A stretch of DNA of 64,000 nt from Catenovulum maritimum (GCF_001050375.1 NZ_KQ130488.1:140443-204442), one strand, 5' to 3'. Counted from the stretch's first letter, positions 17,402-27,020 are shown. Translations and numbers: made by a program. Notes: a model not told the origin generated them from the letters alone.

Positions 17402-18805
17402 ATGGCACAAAATATTACTTGGCAAGCTAAAAAGCCCGCGCAATCTGTAGATGATATAAAAACGGCACCACATTCAGCAGAAGCAGAACAATCTGTTGTC
17501 GGTGGATTGTTATTAGACAATGAAGCATGGGACAGAGTTGCTGAAAGAGTTGTAGCTAAAGATTTTTATAATTTTGCTAATAAAAATATATTTGAGCACA
17601 TGGCTAAATTGGTTGAAAACCATCAACCAATTGATTTAATTACCTTAAGTGAATCACTAGAGCAGGCTAAACTTTTAGATGATATTGGTGGCTTTGCTTA
17701 CTTAGCAGAAATTGCAGATAACACACCAAGTGCAGCTAACATTACAGCTTATGCTGATATTGTTCGTGAAAAGGCTGTTATTCGAGAAATGATAGCCGTT
17801 GCAAATGAAATTGCTGAGGCTGGCTATGATACACAAGGGCGCACAAGTAATGAATTACTCGACTTAGCTGAAAGTCGAGTTTTCCAAATCGCTGAACAAA
17901 GAACCAACGCCAATGAAGGTCCTCAAGATTTAAAACATATTTTAGCCTCAACGGTTACGCGCATAGAAGAAGCCATGAAAAATGGTGCTTCTGGTGTAAC
18001 CGGAGTCACAACGGGCTTTAACGATTTAAATGGTATGACAGCAGGTTTACAAGGCTCAGATTTAATCATTGTTGCTGCTAGGCCTTCAATGGGTAAAACC
18101 ACATTTGCTATGAATTTATGTGAAAATGCCGCCATGTCGTTTGACAAAGCTGTACTGGTTTTCAGTTTAGAGATGCCTTCAGAACAAATTATGATGAGGA
18201 TGTTGGCATCCCTAAGTCGAGTGGATCAAACTCGTATTCGTACCGGTCAACTCGAAGATGAAGATTGGGCGAGAATTTCTTCTACCATGGCGATATTGGC
18301 AGAAAAAAACAATATTTTCATCGATGATTCATCAGGCTTAACGCCGACAGAAGTACGCTCTAGAGCACGCCGTGTGGCTCGAGACCATCCTAATGGGATT
18401 GGTTTAATCATGATAGATTACCTTCAATTAATGCAGGTTCCTGGATTATCTGAGAATAGAACATTAGAAATAGCAGAGATATCACGCTCTCTAAAAGCGT
18501 TAGCAAAAGAGCTCAATGTTCCTGTGGTAGCCTTATCTCAGCTTAATCGAAGCTTAGAACAAAGAGCTGATAAACGACCTGTAAATTCAGATTTAAGGGA
18601 ATCAGGATCGATTGAGCAAGATGCCGATTTGATCATGTTTATATATAGAGATGAGGTTTATCATCCTGAATCTGAACGTAAAGGCATTGCTGAAATTATT
18701 ATCGGTAAGCAAAGGAATGGTCCAATTGGGCACGTAGACGTTGCATTCCAGGGCCAATTCTCACGTTTCGATAATTTAGCAAGAACTGACTACCAAGGTT
18801 ATTAA
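17402..18805 (+). CDS. dnaB: Replicative DNA helicase DnaB
   Basis: Hexameric 5'-3' helicase of the replication fork, 467 residues (E. coli 471). The N-terminal primase-interaction domain (about 20-125; PHSAEAEQSVVGGLLLDNEAW) is followed by the RecA-like motor with Walker A AARPSMGKTT near 227, Walker B IGLIMIDYLQLM and the C-terminal DLRESGSIEQDAD...RNGPIG arginine-finger region. No intein or insertion is present. It is followed 10 bp later by alr. The rplI-rpsR ribosomal genes often found upstream are replaced here by fbp. Confidence 0.98.
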   Translation: MAQNITWQAKKPAQSVDDIKTAPHSAEAEQSVVGGLLLDNEAWDRVAERVVAKDFYNFANKNIFEHMAKLVENHQPIDLITLSESLEQAKLLDDIGGFAYLAEIADNTPSAANITAYADIVREKAVIREMIAVANEIAEAGYDTQGRTSNELLDLAESRVFQIAEQRTNANEGPQDLKHILASTVTRIEEAMKNGASGVTGVTTGFNDLNGMTAGLQGSDLIIVAARPSMGKTTFAMNLCENAAMSFDKAVLVFSLEMPSEQIMMRMLASLSRVDQTRIRTGQLEDEDWARISSTMAILAEKNNIFIDDSSGLTPTEVRSRARRVARDHPNGIGLIMIDYLQLMQVPGLSENRTLEIAEISRSLKALAKELNVPVVALSQLNRSLEQRADKRPVNSDLRESGSIEQDADLIMFIYRDEVYHPESERKGIAEIIIGKQRNGPIGHVDVAFQGQFSRFDNLARTDYQGY

Positions 18806-18815
18806 GCGATACTTT

Positions 18816-19901
18816 ATGAAAACCGCCGTTGCTGAAGTCAGCTTATCCGCGCTTAAACACAATTTATTGCAAGTCAAAAAATTGGCGAAAGACAGTAAAA
18901 TCATGGCTGTTTGTAAAGCGAATGGTTATGGCCATGGCCTAATCAAAGTCGCTGAAGCTTTATCAGATGCAGATGCTTATGGTGTAGCTCGGATTGAAGA
19001 AGCGTTTAAATTAAGAGCTTCAGGTATTAGCAAAAGCATTTTGCTTTTAGAAGGTTTTTTTAGCGAAGAAGACATCCCTGTCTTATCAGTTAATAATTTT
19101 CAGACTGTCATCCATACTGAGCAACAATTAGCTCAGCTAGAGCAATCAAATTTGGATATTCCAATAAAAGTTTGGCTTAAGATTGATACTGGCATGTCAA
19201 GACTAGGGATTTCTATCAATCAGGTGGAAGAATTCTTAGCACGTTTAAAAGCATGTCCTAATGTTTCAGATGACATTGTTGCTATGACACATCTAGCTTG
19301 TGCTGACGAGATCGACAATGAGTTTAATCATACTCAAATAGCTCGTTTTACTCGGTGCGTCAAAGCTCACAATTTATCCAAGACCTCTGTCTCTAACTCA
19401 GCAGCTGTTATCACAAATTTATTTTACAACTCGACTTGGGTACGCCCTGGGATTATGCTTTATGGTGTTTCGCCTATGCAAAATTCATCAGGCAGTGAGA
19501 ATAATCTAATCCCAGCAATGACATTTAAAACTAAAATTATCTCCATCAAGTCAATTTTGACTGGCGATAAAGTTGGTTATAGTGGCACTTGGCAAGCAAA
19601 ACAGGATACAAACCTAGCGGTTATTGCCGTTGGTTATGGTGATGGTTATCCACGTCATGCTAAAAATGGTACGCCTGTCTGGTTAAATGGACGTGAGGTG
19701 CCTTTAGTTGGACGGGTTTCTATGGACATGATAACAGTTGATCTAGGTCCACATTCACAAGATAAAATTGGCGATGAAGTTATTTTATGGGGTAATGAAC
19801 TAGCAATAGAGAGAGTAGCCGCATGGTGCGATACTATCGCTTATGAATTACTTTGCCAATTAACAACTCGGGTCGAATGGAAGTACATTAATACAGATTA
19901 G
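18816..19901 (+). CDS. alr: Alanine racemase
   Basis: PLP-dependent enzyme that interconverts L- and D-alanine for peptidoglycan synthesis, 361 residues. The PLP lysine is Lys34 in AVCKANGYGHG, and the second catalytic base is Tyr255 in KVGYSGTW; the SMDMITVDLG and RVEW C-terminal motifs are present. It follows dnaB by 10 bp, a conserved gammaproteobacterial pair, and is probably cotranscribed. Its TAG overlaps the stop codon of the convergent DUF2802 gene by bases 19898-19901, leaving no room for a terminator between them. Confidence 0.97.
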   Translation: MKTAVAEVSLSALKHNLLQVKKLAKDSKIMAVCKANGYGHGLIKVAEALSDADAYGVARIEEAFKLRASGISKSILLLEGFFSEEDIPVLSVNNFQTVIHTEQQLAQLEQSNLDIPIKVWLKIDTGMSRLGISINQVEEFLARLKACPNVSDDIVAMTHLACADEIDNEFNHTQIARFTRCVKAHNLSKTSVSNSAAVITNLFYNSTWVRPGIMLYGVSPMQNSSGSENNLIPAMTFKTKIISIKSILTGDKVGYSGTWQAKQDTNLAVIAVGYGDGYPRHAKNGTPVWLNGREVPLVGRVSMDMITVDLGPHSQDKIGDEVILWGNELAIERVAAWCDTIAYELLCQLTTRVEWKYINTD

Positions 19902-20299
19902 CGTGTTTTACGTAAAGAAACTATCAGTTGAGCTTCGGCAGATGATATTTCACATTCATGCATAATGTCTTCAATAGAAGCGCCCTTCTCTGCCATTTTA
20001 GATGCTCTATTATACAGCTTTGATTCCGGATCTTGTAACTCTAGCTCTTCTTGGCGAGAATCTAATTGAAGAATTGCTTGCTCCAATTGCTTTAACATCT
20101 TGCCCATTCCAATTGAGCTTGCATTTACTTCTGAAATTTCGTGTTTCAGAATTTTAATCTCTCTTGAAAAGAAGTCTTGCTGATTTACTAGCTCAGTATT
20201 TTTAATCTTCTGCTTTTTTAAATTAAAAAAGACAACAGCCAACAAGATAAAGTTGGCTGTTATGGCAATACCGATAGAAATATAAACAATTTGGCTCAT
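19898..20299 (-). CDS. DUF2802 membrane-anchored protein of the che operon
   Basis: Protein of 133 residues with one N-terminal membrane helix (about 4-26, VYISIGIAITANFILLAVVFF), a helical coiled-coil-like stretch (about 30-95) and a C-terminal DUF2802 helix-turn-helix-like segment (YNRASKMAEKGASIEDIMHECEISSAEAQLIVSL). It is the last gene of the fliA-che operon, 3 bp behind cheW, the place where DUF2802 genes are found in Vibrio, Shewanella and Pseudomonas. Function unknown; context suggests a role near the chemotaxis array or flagellar pole. Its stop codon overlaps the convergent alr stop. Confidence 0.85.
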   Translation of the reverse strand: MSQIVYISIGIAITANFILLAVVFFNLKKQKIKNTELVNQQDFFSREIKILKHEISEVNASSIGMGKMLKQLEQAILQLDSRQEELELQDPESKLYNRASKMAEKGASIEDIMHECEISSAEAQLIVSLRKTR

Positions 20300-20302
20300 A
20301 AA

Positions 20303-20794
20303 TTAAAAAGTATTTAATTCATCCCATTCTTCATCGCTCAAAAGCTTATTCAAATCAACAAGAATTAACAGCTCCGAGCCTCTGTTTGATACACCTTGGA
20401 TAAAGCGAGCGCTTTCTTCAGTGCCAACATTAGGTGCGCTATCAATTTCAGAAGATTTTAAATATACAACTTCCGCAACGCTATCAACCAAAATACCAAT
20501 AACTTGCTTTTCAGCTTCAATGATGACAATCCTAGAGTTATCTGTAACTTCTGCTGACTCTAAACCAAAACGAGAACGTGTATCTATAACTGTAACGACA
20601 TTGCCACGTAGGTTGATAATACCTAATACATAGTCAGGCGCGCCTGGTACAGGTGCAATTTCGGTATAACGCAATACTTCTTGCACTTGCATTACATTAA
20701 TACCATAAGTTTCTAAGTCTAAGTTAAAGGTTACCCATTGTAACACTTCGTTGTCTGCAGCTTCAGCCACGGCTTGTCTCTCTGCTGTACTCAT
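20303..20794 (-). CDS. cheW: Chemotaxis coupling protein CheW
   Basis: Scaffold that links chemoreceptors to CheA in the array, 163 residues. A single CheW domain (about 18-155) has the expected LQWVTFNLDLETYGINVMQVQEVLR, GAPDYVLGIINLRGNVVTVIDTR and VAEVV sequence in order. It lies 20 bp behind parP and directly before the DUF2802 gene, the usual end of this operon. The paralogous CheW-like domains of CheV, ParP and CheA are also in this window, so CheW here would be the core coupling subunit. Confidence 0.95.
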   Translation of the reverse strand: MSTAERQAVAEAADNEVLQWVTFNLDLETYGINVMQVQEVLRYTEIAPVPGAPDYVLGIINLRGNVVTVIDTRSRFGLESAEVTDNSRIVIIEAEKQVIGILVDSVAEVVYLKSSEIDSAPNVGTEESARFIQGVSNRGSELLILVDLNKLLSDEEWDELNTF

Positions 20795-20814
20795 ATATTC
20801 ACCCTTCTATCGGT

Positions 20815-21681
20815 TTAATTTTTATCTTGGCTATCTAGGCCTTGCTCTAATAAAAAAATTAAATTGTCCACATCTAATAAAGCACACATTTTTTCTTTTA
20901 CTAAACCAGCTAACCAAGGTCTTTTACCTTGATTAGCTCGCCATTTAATATCATTTTGGCTTAAAGTTACTGTGTTAATCAAGCTTTCACAAGCCAAACC
21001 CCAATTACTTTCGCCTAACATAATAAGATATTGATAATTTAGGGAATCCTCTAAATCTTTATCATACTTTTCGGGCATGACCCATAACGCACTATCAACC
21101 ACATTTAACTTTTGTTCTCTATGAACCATTAAGCCCATATACCACTTAGGTTTACCAAAAAGAGGCGAAACCTCTGTCATATTGTGTATTCCACCTAATT
21201 CAGTTAATGGCACTGCAAGCGTTAATCCAGAAACTTGAAAAAACAAAGCCTGAAAATCACCTTGTTGATAAGGTTTTTCTGTTGTTGGCAACTTAGGCGG
21301 TTGAACGCCATCTTGTTGAGCAGCCGTTCTTGTTTCGTCTCTAATAATTGTAGACGCTTTTTTTTCTGTTATGACTTCTTTTTTCGGCTCAACAACTGGC
21401 TCTGGTGTAACTTGCCTAAGTAAATTTTCGACTGGTTTTAAAACAGTCTCATCTGCATAAGGTTTTTCTTGCTTAGTGAGATTTGATCTGTGGCTAAGTT
21501 GAGCTTTTGGTTGGGCTTGCTGCTCATTTACGTCCACTTCTAATTTAGTTTTATTAGATGGTGCTTTTTCTTGCTCTTTTTCGCATTCCGCTGCTGGCGG
21601 CAAAACATCTTCAGCTTCGGTCAATAAAGCCAATAAATACTCTTCCATTACTTCTTCGTTGGCGAAAGTATTTTTACTCAT
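20815..21681 (-). CDS. parP: CheW-like chemotaxis array partner ParP
   Basis: Protein of 288 residues with a long charged, low-complexity N-terminal part (about 1-140, rich in Lys, Glu, Gln, Pro) and a C-terminal divergent CheW-like domain (about 145-280; FQALFFQVSGLTLAVPLTELGGIHN, WYMGLMVHREQKLNVVD). Position directly after a ParA-like gene (no gap) and before cheW matches Vibrio ParP, whose C-terminal AIF domain holds CheA and receptors in polar arrays and interacts with ParC. ParP function is inferred from architecture and synteny. It may be annotated elsewhere simply as a CheW-domain protein. Confidence 0.85.
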   Translation of the reverse strand: MSKNTFANEEVMEEYLLALLTEAEDVLPPAAECEKEQEKAPSNKTKLEVDVNEQQAQPKAQLSHRSNLTKQEKPYADETVLKPVENLLRQVTPEPVVEPKKEVITEKKASTIIRDETRTAAQQDGVQPPKLPTTEKPYQQGDFQALFFQVSGLTLAVPLTELGGIHNMTEVSPLFGKPKWYMGLMVHREQKLNVVDSALWVMPEKYDKDLEDSLNYQYLIMLGESNWGLACESLINTVTLSQNDIKWRANQGKRPWLAGLVKEKMCALLDVDNLIFLLEQGLDSQDKN

Positions 21682-22455
21682 TTATTGATCAACCTTTAGT
21701 AAAAATGTCAGTAAATCATTATAGGCGATAACACCTCTCGATTTAGGCGCATAAGCAGAAGGAACTAATTTGTCTAAACTAGCGTCACGAAATTTGGTAT
21801 CCACAGGCACTACACTCGACCAGACTTTATCATCATAAGTTTCCAACAGTTCTTTATGTGCCTCCGTAGAAGCCCTAGTTCGTTTATCAAACATAGTCGG
21901 AATAATAGTATATTTATAATCTCTTTTCTGAGAACGAGACATTAAGTACAGTGTTCTCATCATACGATCTAAACCCTTTAAAGCCAAAAATTCGGTTTGT
22001 ACAGGGACTAAGATTCTTTTACAAGCGGCTAGTGCATTGACCATTAAAACGCCTAACACAGGAGGGCAATCTACAATTGCAAAGTCATACTCATCATCTA
22101 GCAACTGTAACGCGTTTTTTAACACGAGTCCCATGCCCGATTGGTTCCCCATTTTACGATCTAAAGTTGCCAAAGCCATAGTCGCAGGCAAAATATCCAT
22201 ATTCTCCACAGATGTAGGGCACAGTGTTTGCAAAAGCTGTTCTTTCGTTAAGTTTTTACCTTGCATGAAAATATCATAAACACTGTTATCTAAATCTTCT
22301 GAATCAATGCCGAAGTAATAGGTCAAAGAAGCATGTGGATCTGTGTCAATTAATAAAACTTTATAACCACGCTCAACCAAGATACCACCAAGTGTCACAG
22401 TCGTCGTTGTTTTACCAACCCCACCTTTTTGGTTAGCAACAGCCCATATGTTCAA
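21682..22455 (-). CDS. parC: ParA/Soj-like ATPase ParC of the chemotaxis operon
   Basis: ParA-family ATPase of 257 residues. Deviant Walker A is NQKGGVGKTTTTV at about 8-20, Walker A' is LLIDTDPHASLT, and the Walker B-like FAIVDCPPVLGVL follows. In Vibrio the homologue ParC forms a polar gradient and places chemotaxis arrays at the old pole, so it is not a plasmid or chromosome partition gene here. Context supports this: it lies between cheB (11-bp gap) and parP in the fliA-che operon. The name must not be confused with topoisomerase IV ParC. Confidence 0.9.
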   Translation of the reverse strand: MNIWAVANQKGGVGKTTTTVTLGGILVERGYKVLLIDTDPHASLTYYFGIDSEDLDNSVYDIFMQGKNLTKEQLLQTLCPTSVENMDILPATMALATLDRKMGNQSGMGLVLKNALQLLDDEYDFAIVDCPPVLGVLMVNALAACKRILVPVQTEFLALKGLDRMMRTLYLMSRSQKRDYKYTIIPTMFDKRTRASTEAHKELLETYDDKVWSSVVPVDTKFRDASLDKLVPSAYAPKSRGVIAYNDLLTFLLKVDQ

Positions 22456-22466
22456 AATAATCCCCT

Positions 22467-23567
22467 TTAACTAACCGAAATAATCTTATTAGCGATTTCA
22501 TTTAAAGGAATACTTTCCGTCGCGATACCAGCAGAAAATACAGCTTGTGGCATACCATATACGACACAAGACGCTTCATCTTGTGCCCAAATCTCTGAGC
22601 CAGCGCTTTTTAATAGTCGACAACCTTCTCGACCATCAGCCCCCATACCAGTTAATATGATACCTAATACACTATCTCGATAGATTTTTGCTGCTGTGGC
22701 AAATGTAACATCTACACTCGGTTTATAAGTTAAACGTTCCGAATTATCTTCTTTAATTAATAGTTTAGCGGTTGAACTTGAGCCATCGACTAACATCTGT
22801 TTTCCACCTGGTGCTAAATAAGCACAACCAGGCATAAGCACATCCCCAGATTCAGCTTCCTTGACTTTAATTTGGCACATGCTATTTAATCTAGATGCAA
22901 ACGCAGGCGTAAACGCAGCGGGCATATGTTGAACCAAAATAATCGGGTAAGGATAATTAGAAGGTAACTGAGTTAATATATTTTGCAGCGCAACAGGGCC
23001 CCCTGTAGAGGTTCCAATTGCTAATAGTTTAAATGTAGATTTACGTTTAGCTCTAAAATTACTGGTCGATACACTTGGCTTCTGTTCTGTCTTAGTCCCA
23101 ACTAATGGTTTTCGAGCGGCAGGACGGAGACTTGGAGAACTGGCTAAGCTTGCTCTAGATCTAAATACACGCCGCTTAGCGATTTGCTTAATCCGAGACA
23201 ATAACAAACCAACTGCATCTTCTCTATTTCGAGCTATATCTTCGAATTTTTTAGGTAAAAAGTCCAAGGCCCCTGCATCAAGTGCATCTAGAGTGGCTTT
23301 CGCGCCATCATGAGTTAGTGAGGAAAACATTAAAATAGGGGTTGGACACACCTTCATAATTTCTTTAACTGAAGTAATGCCATCCATAACTGGCATTTCA
23401 ACATCCATAGTAATTACGTCAGGTTTTAATTTTACCGCCTTCTCTATCGCGTCTTTACCATCGTTCGCTGTACCAATAACAGTTAACTCAGGATCTTTCT
23501 CAATAATTTCAGAAACTCTACGTCTAAAGAAACTAGAGTCATCAACCACTAAAACATTAATTGGCAT
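22467..23567 (-). CDS. cheB: Chemotaxis response regulator protein-glutamate methylesterase CheB
   Basis: CheB demethylates and deamidates chemoreceptors when phosphorylated by CheA, 366 residues. An N-terminal receiver (about 1-120) shows [10 protein letters not shown] and phospho-Asp in [15 protein letters not shown] linker (about 130-175) leads to the methylesterase domain with catalytic Ser in [12 protein letters not shown], His in [14 protein letters not shown] and Asp in [12 protein letters not shown]. All three catalytic residues are present. It lies 16 bp behind cheA in the operon. It pairs functionally with CheR, encoded at 11394 in the other flagellar block. Confidence 0.97.
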   Translation of the reverse strand: MPINVLVVDDSSFFRRRVSEIIEKDPELTVIGTANDGKDAIEKAVKLKPDVITMDVEMPVMDGITSVKEIMKVCPTPILMFSSLTHDGAKATLDALDAGALDFLPKKFEDIARNREDAVGLLLSRIKQIAKRRVFRSRASLASSPSLRPAARKPLVGTKTEQKPSVSTSNFRAKRKSTFKLLAIGTSTGGPVALQNILTQLPSNYPYPIILVQHMPAAFTPAFASRLNSMCQIKVKEAESGDVLMPGCAYLAPGGKQMLVDGSSSTAKLLIKEDNSERLTYKPSVDVTFATAAKIYRDSVLGIILTGMGADGREGCRLLKSAGSEIWAQDEASCVVYGMPQAVFSAGIATESIPLNEIANKIISVS

Positions 23568-23583
23568 TTATACTTCCTAATGT

Positions 23584-25800
23584 TTACTTCTTCGCATATC
23601 GCTTAAGTAAACCTGGTACATCTAAAATAAGGGCAATACCACCATCACTTGTAATTGTAGCGCCAGCCATGCCAGGCGTACCTTGAAGTAATGCGTCTAA
23701 AGGTTTAATAACAACTTCTTCTTGTCCAATTAAAGAGTCAACCACAAAACCAATTTGCTTGCCTGCACCTATTTGAACGACAACCACATGACCGGTTTCT
23801 TTACTTGCTCTTTCAGTTGTCCCTTTAGCTCTGCGTCTGGTTAACCAATCTTGTAGATAGAATAATGGAATAGCTTTTTTACGAACTATCATGGTTAATT
23901 GACCATCAACCGTATTAGTCTTTTTCAAGTCTAAGTTAATAATTTCACTTACACCAGCTAATGGTAAAGCAAAAGTTTGCTCTGAAATAACGACCATTAA
24001 GGTTGGTAGAATAGCCAGCGTCAATGGCACTTTAATATCTAACTGAGTACCAATTCCTTTTTCAGACTTGATAACTATGGAGCCATTCAGTTGGGTTATT
24101 TTAGTCTTCACTACATCCATGCCGACACCGCGACCTGAAATATCAGATATTTGCTCTTTCATTGAAAAGCCTGGCGCAAAAATCAGATTATACGCTTCTG
24201 TATCAGACATTCTTGCTGCAGCATCTGTATCTAAAATACCATTGCCTATTGCTTTTTCTTTAAGCTTTTCGGCATCCATTCCAGCGCCATCATCTGCAAT
24301 AGTCAAAAGGATATGGTCGCCTTCTTGAGAAGCAGCCAATCTCACAGTACCACTTCTAGGTTTACCTTTGGCTGCTCTATCATCTGGCATTTCAATACCA
24401 TGATCGACCGAGTTTCTAACTAAGTGAACCAAAGGGTCAGCCAAAGCTTCAACTAAGTTTTTATCTAAATCTGTCTCTTCACCCTCTAACTCAAGGGCAA
24501 TTTCTTTATTTAATGAGCGAGCTAAATCACGAACAACACGAGGAAAACGACCAAAAACTTTCTTGATTGGCTGCATTCGGGTTTTCATTACAGCACCCTG
24601 CAAGTCCCCCGTGACAACATCCAAATTAGCAATTGCCTTGGACATATCCTCGTCATTAACATTAACACCCAAGCTTACTAAGCGGTTTCTAACTAATACC
24701 AGCTCTCCCACCATATTCATAATTTGGTCTAAGCGTTTAGTGTCGACCCTAACCGTTGTTTCGGCAGCTGGTGCAGGTGCCGCAGCTTTCTTTTTATCAG
24801 GTGCACTAGCCGCTGGCGCTGCGGGTTTAGCAGCAGGTTTCGACGGTGGTGTAGGTGGCGGCGGAGGTGTCACCGCTGCTGGTTTGTTTTCTTTAGGCGG
24901 TTGCGGCTTAGGCTTTGGTGGCTCTGGAGCCGCTGGTGTTGGTGCGACAATAGCCGGTGCTTTGCCTTTACCATGAAGCTCATCTAATAAGGCTTCAAAT
25001 TCATCATCGGTAATCTCATCAGCAGATTTAGATTGACTCGCTGGCGCGCTTGCTTGAGGTGCTTGTGGAGCACTATCAGTACTAGCAGGTTGAGAAAATT
25101 TTCCTTTACCATGAAGTTCATCTAATAGAGCTTCAAATTCATCATCGTCTATTTCGTCACTATTACTATTAGAGACAGGGGCTGGTGCGCTAGCAGCTAC
25201 TTTTGATTCTGTTGGCCCTTGATTTTCACCATGTAGTTGATCGAGTAACTTTTCGAATTCATCGTCGGTGATTTCGTCAATAGGTCCTTCTTGTATGCTA
25301 GATTCGACACTGGTATCAAATAACTCAATGCCACCATCGTCTATGATTTCAGGTTCTGGAGCTGAAGGAGCCGACACTGGTTCAGGAACAACTGGCGCTT
25401 CTCCTGCAGTTTCAGGTTCACTCAATAGATGTAAAGTATGAAGTAATTCATCTGGCGCAGGATCTGGGGTTTCTCTATTTTGAATCTGCGCAAACATGAC
25501 ATTGATGGTATCTAATGATTGTAAAATAACATCCATTAGTTCTGGGGTAACCTGACGTTGTCCCTTTCTTAAAATATCAAATACGTTTTCAGCCCCGTGA
25601 CAAGCATCGACTAAGGTAGTCATAGCTAAAAAGCCAGCACCACCTTTAACTGTATGGAATCCTCGGAAAATCGCATTTAATAAATCAGAATCTTCAGGAT
25701 TATTTTCGAGTTCCACTAATTGCTCTGACAATTGTTCAAGAATTTCAGCCGCTTCGACTAAAAAGTCCTGCAAAATGTCTTCATCTACATCAAAGCTCAT
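23584..25800 (-). CDS. cheA: Chemotaxis histidine kinase CheA with three LID-like repeats
   Basis: Kinase that phosphorylates CheY and CheB, 738 residues. Order: P1 Hpt domain with His49 in FRGFHTVKGGAGF; a very long acidic then Ala/Pro-rich linker (about 125-345); P3 dimerisation helices with MNMVGELVLVRNRL; P4 ATPase (HLVRNSVDHGIE, DDGAGMD, GRGVGMDVV); and P5 CheW-like domain. The linker contains three near-copies of a motif like EITDDEFEALLDELHG (DNA 25227-25278, 25103-25158, 24967-25020). No clear P2 domain is seen. In Vibrio a LID segment in this region of CheA binds ParP, and ParP is encoded three genes downstream. Longer than E. coli CheA (654). Confidence 0.96.
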   Translation of the reverse strand: MSFDVDEDILQDFLVEAAEILEQLSEQLVELENNPEDSDLLNAIFRGFHTVKGGAGFLAMTTLVDACHGAENVFDILRKGQRQVTPELMDVILQSLDTINVMFAQIQNRETPDPAPDELLHTLHLLSEPETAGEAPVVPEPVSAPSAPEPEIIDDGGIELFDTSVESSIQEGPIDEITDDEFEKLLDQLHGENQGPTESKVAASAPAPVSNSNSDEIDDDEFEALLDELHGKGKFSQPASTDSAPQAPQASAPASQSKSADEITDDEFEALLDELHGKGKAPAIVAPTPAAPEPPKPKPQPPKENKPAAVTPPPPPTPPSKPAAKPAAPAASAPDKKKAAAPAPAAETTVRVDTKRLDQIMNMVGELVLVRNRLVSLGVNVNDEDMSKAIANLDVVTGDLQGAVMKTRMQPIKKVFGRFPRVVRDLARSLNKEIALELEGEETDLDKNLVEALADPLVHLVRNSVDHGIEMPDDRAAKGKPRSGTVRLAASQEGDHILLTIADDGAGMDAEKLKEKAIGNGILDTDAAARMSDTEAYNLIFAPGFSMKEQISDISGRGVGMDVVKTKITQLNGSIVIKSEKGIGTQLDIKVPLTLAILPTLMVVISEQTFALPLAGVSEIINLDLKKTNTVDGQLTMIVRKKAIPLFYLQDWLTRRRAKGTTERASKETGHVVVVQIGAGKQIGFVVDSLIGQEEVVIKPLDALLQGTPGMAGATITSDGGIALILDVPGLLKRYAKK
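24967..25278 (-). repeat. Three imperfect coding repeats inside cheA
   Basis: Units at 25227-25278, 25103-25158 and 24967-25020 encode variants of DDEFEALLDELHG, the last two also sharing GKGK. The two downstream units are very similar at DNA level, the first more diverged. They are separated by low-complexity Ala/Pro/Ser linkers, so the region looks like a repeated short linear binding motif in a disordered tether. Confidence 0.85.
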
Positions 25801-25815
25801 GGAATCTTTCCCCTA

Positions 25816-26574
25816 TTAAAAACCTAAACTAGATAACAAATCATCAACTTCATCTTGGCTTGCAACCGCATCTTCCCGTTCTTCTGCATCTATAATTGGA
25901 CCCTCAGGCCCTGGAGCAGTTTGACGACTCGTTACTTCTTGTTGTTGTGTATCTGAGTCATTCGCAGATTTTTGCGGTTCACCGAAAACAGTTAATAAGT
26001 GAATTAAGCTATCTTCAACTTCTTTAACCAAATCAATAACACGTCTGATGACTTGACCGGTTAAATCTTGAAAATCTTGAGCCATTAAAACTTCTGTCAT
26101 TTGAGATTTTAATGTTTCTGAATCAACTTCAGCTTGCCTAAGTAGTTTATCGACACTATGGCACAATGCTTTAAATTCACTTAAATCAATTTGACGATTC
26201 ATCAATTTGTCCCAAGTAGGTATGATTTCTTTTATATTCCTACTTAGGTCTTCAGCTAATGGTAAACTTCCTTCAACAGCATCCATGGTTTTATTCGCAG
26301 ATTGCTCTGTTAAATCCATCACGTATGCAAGTCTGTTCTTAGCATCAGGAATATCTTCTGTTGCTAAATTGCTTAACCTTTCGTCGATTTGGAAACCACT
26401 TAGAGAGTCATGTAATTGTCTCGTTAATTTCCCAACCTCAGCAAAAAGCTCAGCCGAAGCTGCTTGAGTTGCTTGTTCTATAATTTGATTAGCAGTATCG
26501 TTATCACCTTGTTCTAAACAAGTGACTAAGCGTTTTGCATCTTCTAAACTAATTTGTGGTGCATTAGGCAACAA
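25816..26574 (-). CDS. cheZ: Protein phosphatase CheZ
   Basis: Phosphatase that removes phosphate from CheY-P, 252 residues. The long helical hairpin (about 60-190) carries the conserved region with LMAQDFQDLTGQVIRRVIDLVKEVEDSLIHLL, including the catalytic Gln and Asp (DFQDLTGQ), and the C-terminal end DEVDDLLSSLGF is the CheY-binding peptide. It is longer than E. coli CheZ (214) because of N-terminal and linker sequence, as is normal in Vibrio and relatives. It lies between cheY (17-bp gap or so) and cheA (15-bp gap). Confidence 0.95.
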   Translation of the reverse strand: MLPNAPQISLEDAKRLVTCLEQGDNDTANQIIEQATQAASAELFAEVGKLTRQLHDSLSGFQIDERLSNLATEDIPDAKNRLAYVMDLTEQSANKTMDAVEGSLPLAEDLSRNIKEIIPTWDKLMNRQIDLSEFKALCHSVDKLLRQAEVDSETLKSQMTEVLMAQDFQDLTGQVIRRVIDLVKEVEDSLIHLLTVFGEPQKSANDSDTQQQEVTSRQTAPGPEGPIIDAEEREDAVASQDEVDDLLSSLGF

Positions 26575-26598
26575 ATTTGCCTCCTCAAAACTAATTTC

Positions 26599-26982
26599 TT
26601 AGCCTAGTCGTTCAAAAACTTTATCAAGTTTTTCTTTTAACGTAGCTGCCGTGAAAGGTTTAACAATATAGCCATTAACACCAGCTTGGGCGGCGGCTAT
26701 GATTTGCTCTTTTTTAGCTTCTGCGGTTACCATTAAAACCGGAATATGCTTAAGCCTATCATCCGCCCTAATCGCCCGTAGTAAGTCTATACCTTGCATG
26801 CCTGGCATATTCCAATCTGTTACAACAAATTCGAAGTCACCCGCTTGCAGCATAGGTAAAGCAGTAGCACCGTCATCAGCTTCAGATACATTGGTAAAAC
26901 CCAAATCTCTTAGCAAATTTTTAATAATTCGTCTCATTGTTGAAAAATCATCAACAACTAACACTTTCATATTTTTATCCAA
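26599..26982 (-). CDS. cheY: Chemotaxis response regulator CheY
   Basis: Single-domain receiver that binds the flagellar switch protein FliM when phosphorylated, 127 residues. Conserved residues: acidic pair in [20 protein letters not shown], phospho-Asp in [13 protein letters not shown], Thr in MVTAEA and Lys in [11 protein letters not shown]. The sequence is very close to the E. coli type and position fliA-cheY-cheZ-cheA is the standard polar-flagellum operon order. It would act on the motor, not on transcription. Confidence 0.97.
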   Translation of the reverse strand: MDKNMKVLVVDDFSTMRRIIKNLLRDLGFTNVSEADDGATALPMLQAGDFEFVVTDWNMPGMQGIDLLRAIRADDRLKHIPVLMVTAEAKKEQIIAAAQAGVNGYIVKPFTAATLKEKLDKVFERLG

Positions 26983-27020
26983 AGCTTCCTCCGCTTGAGA
27001 ATATCCTGTCGAACAACCAA

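Noticed and set aside
21682..22455. ParA-like gene as a plasmid or chromosome partition system
   Set aside because: It lies in the che operon between cheB and a CheW-like gene, with no ParB gene or parS site; the chemotaxis ParC role fits better.
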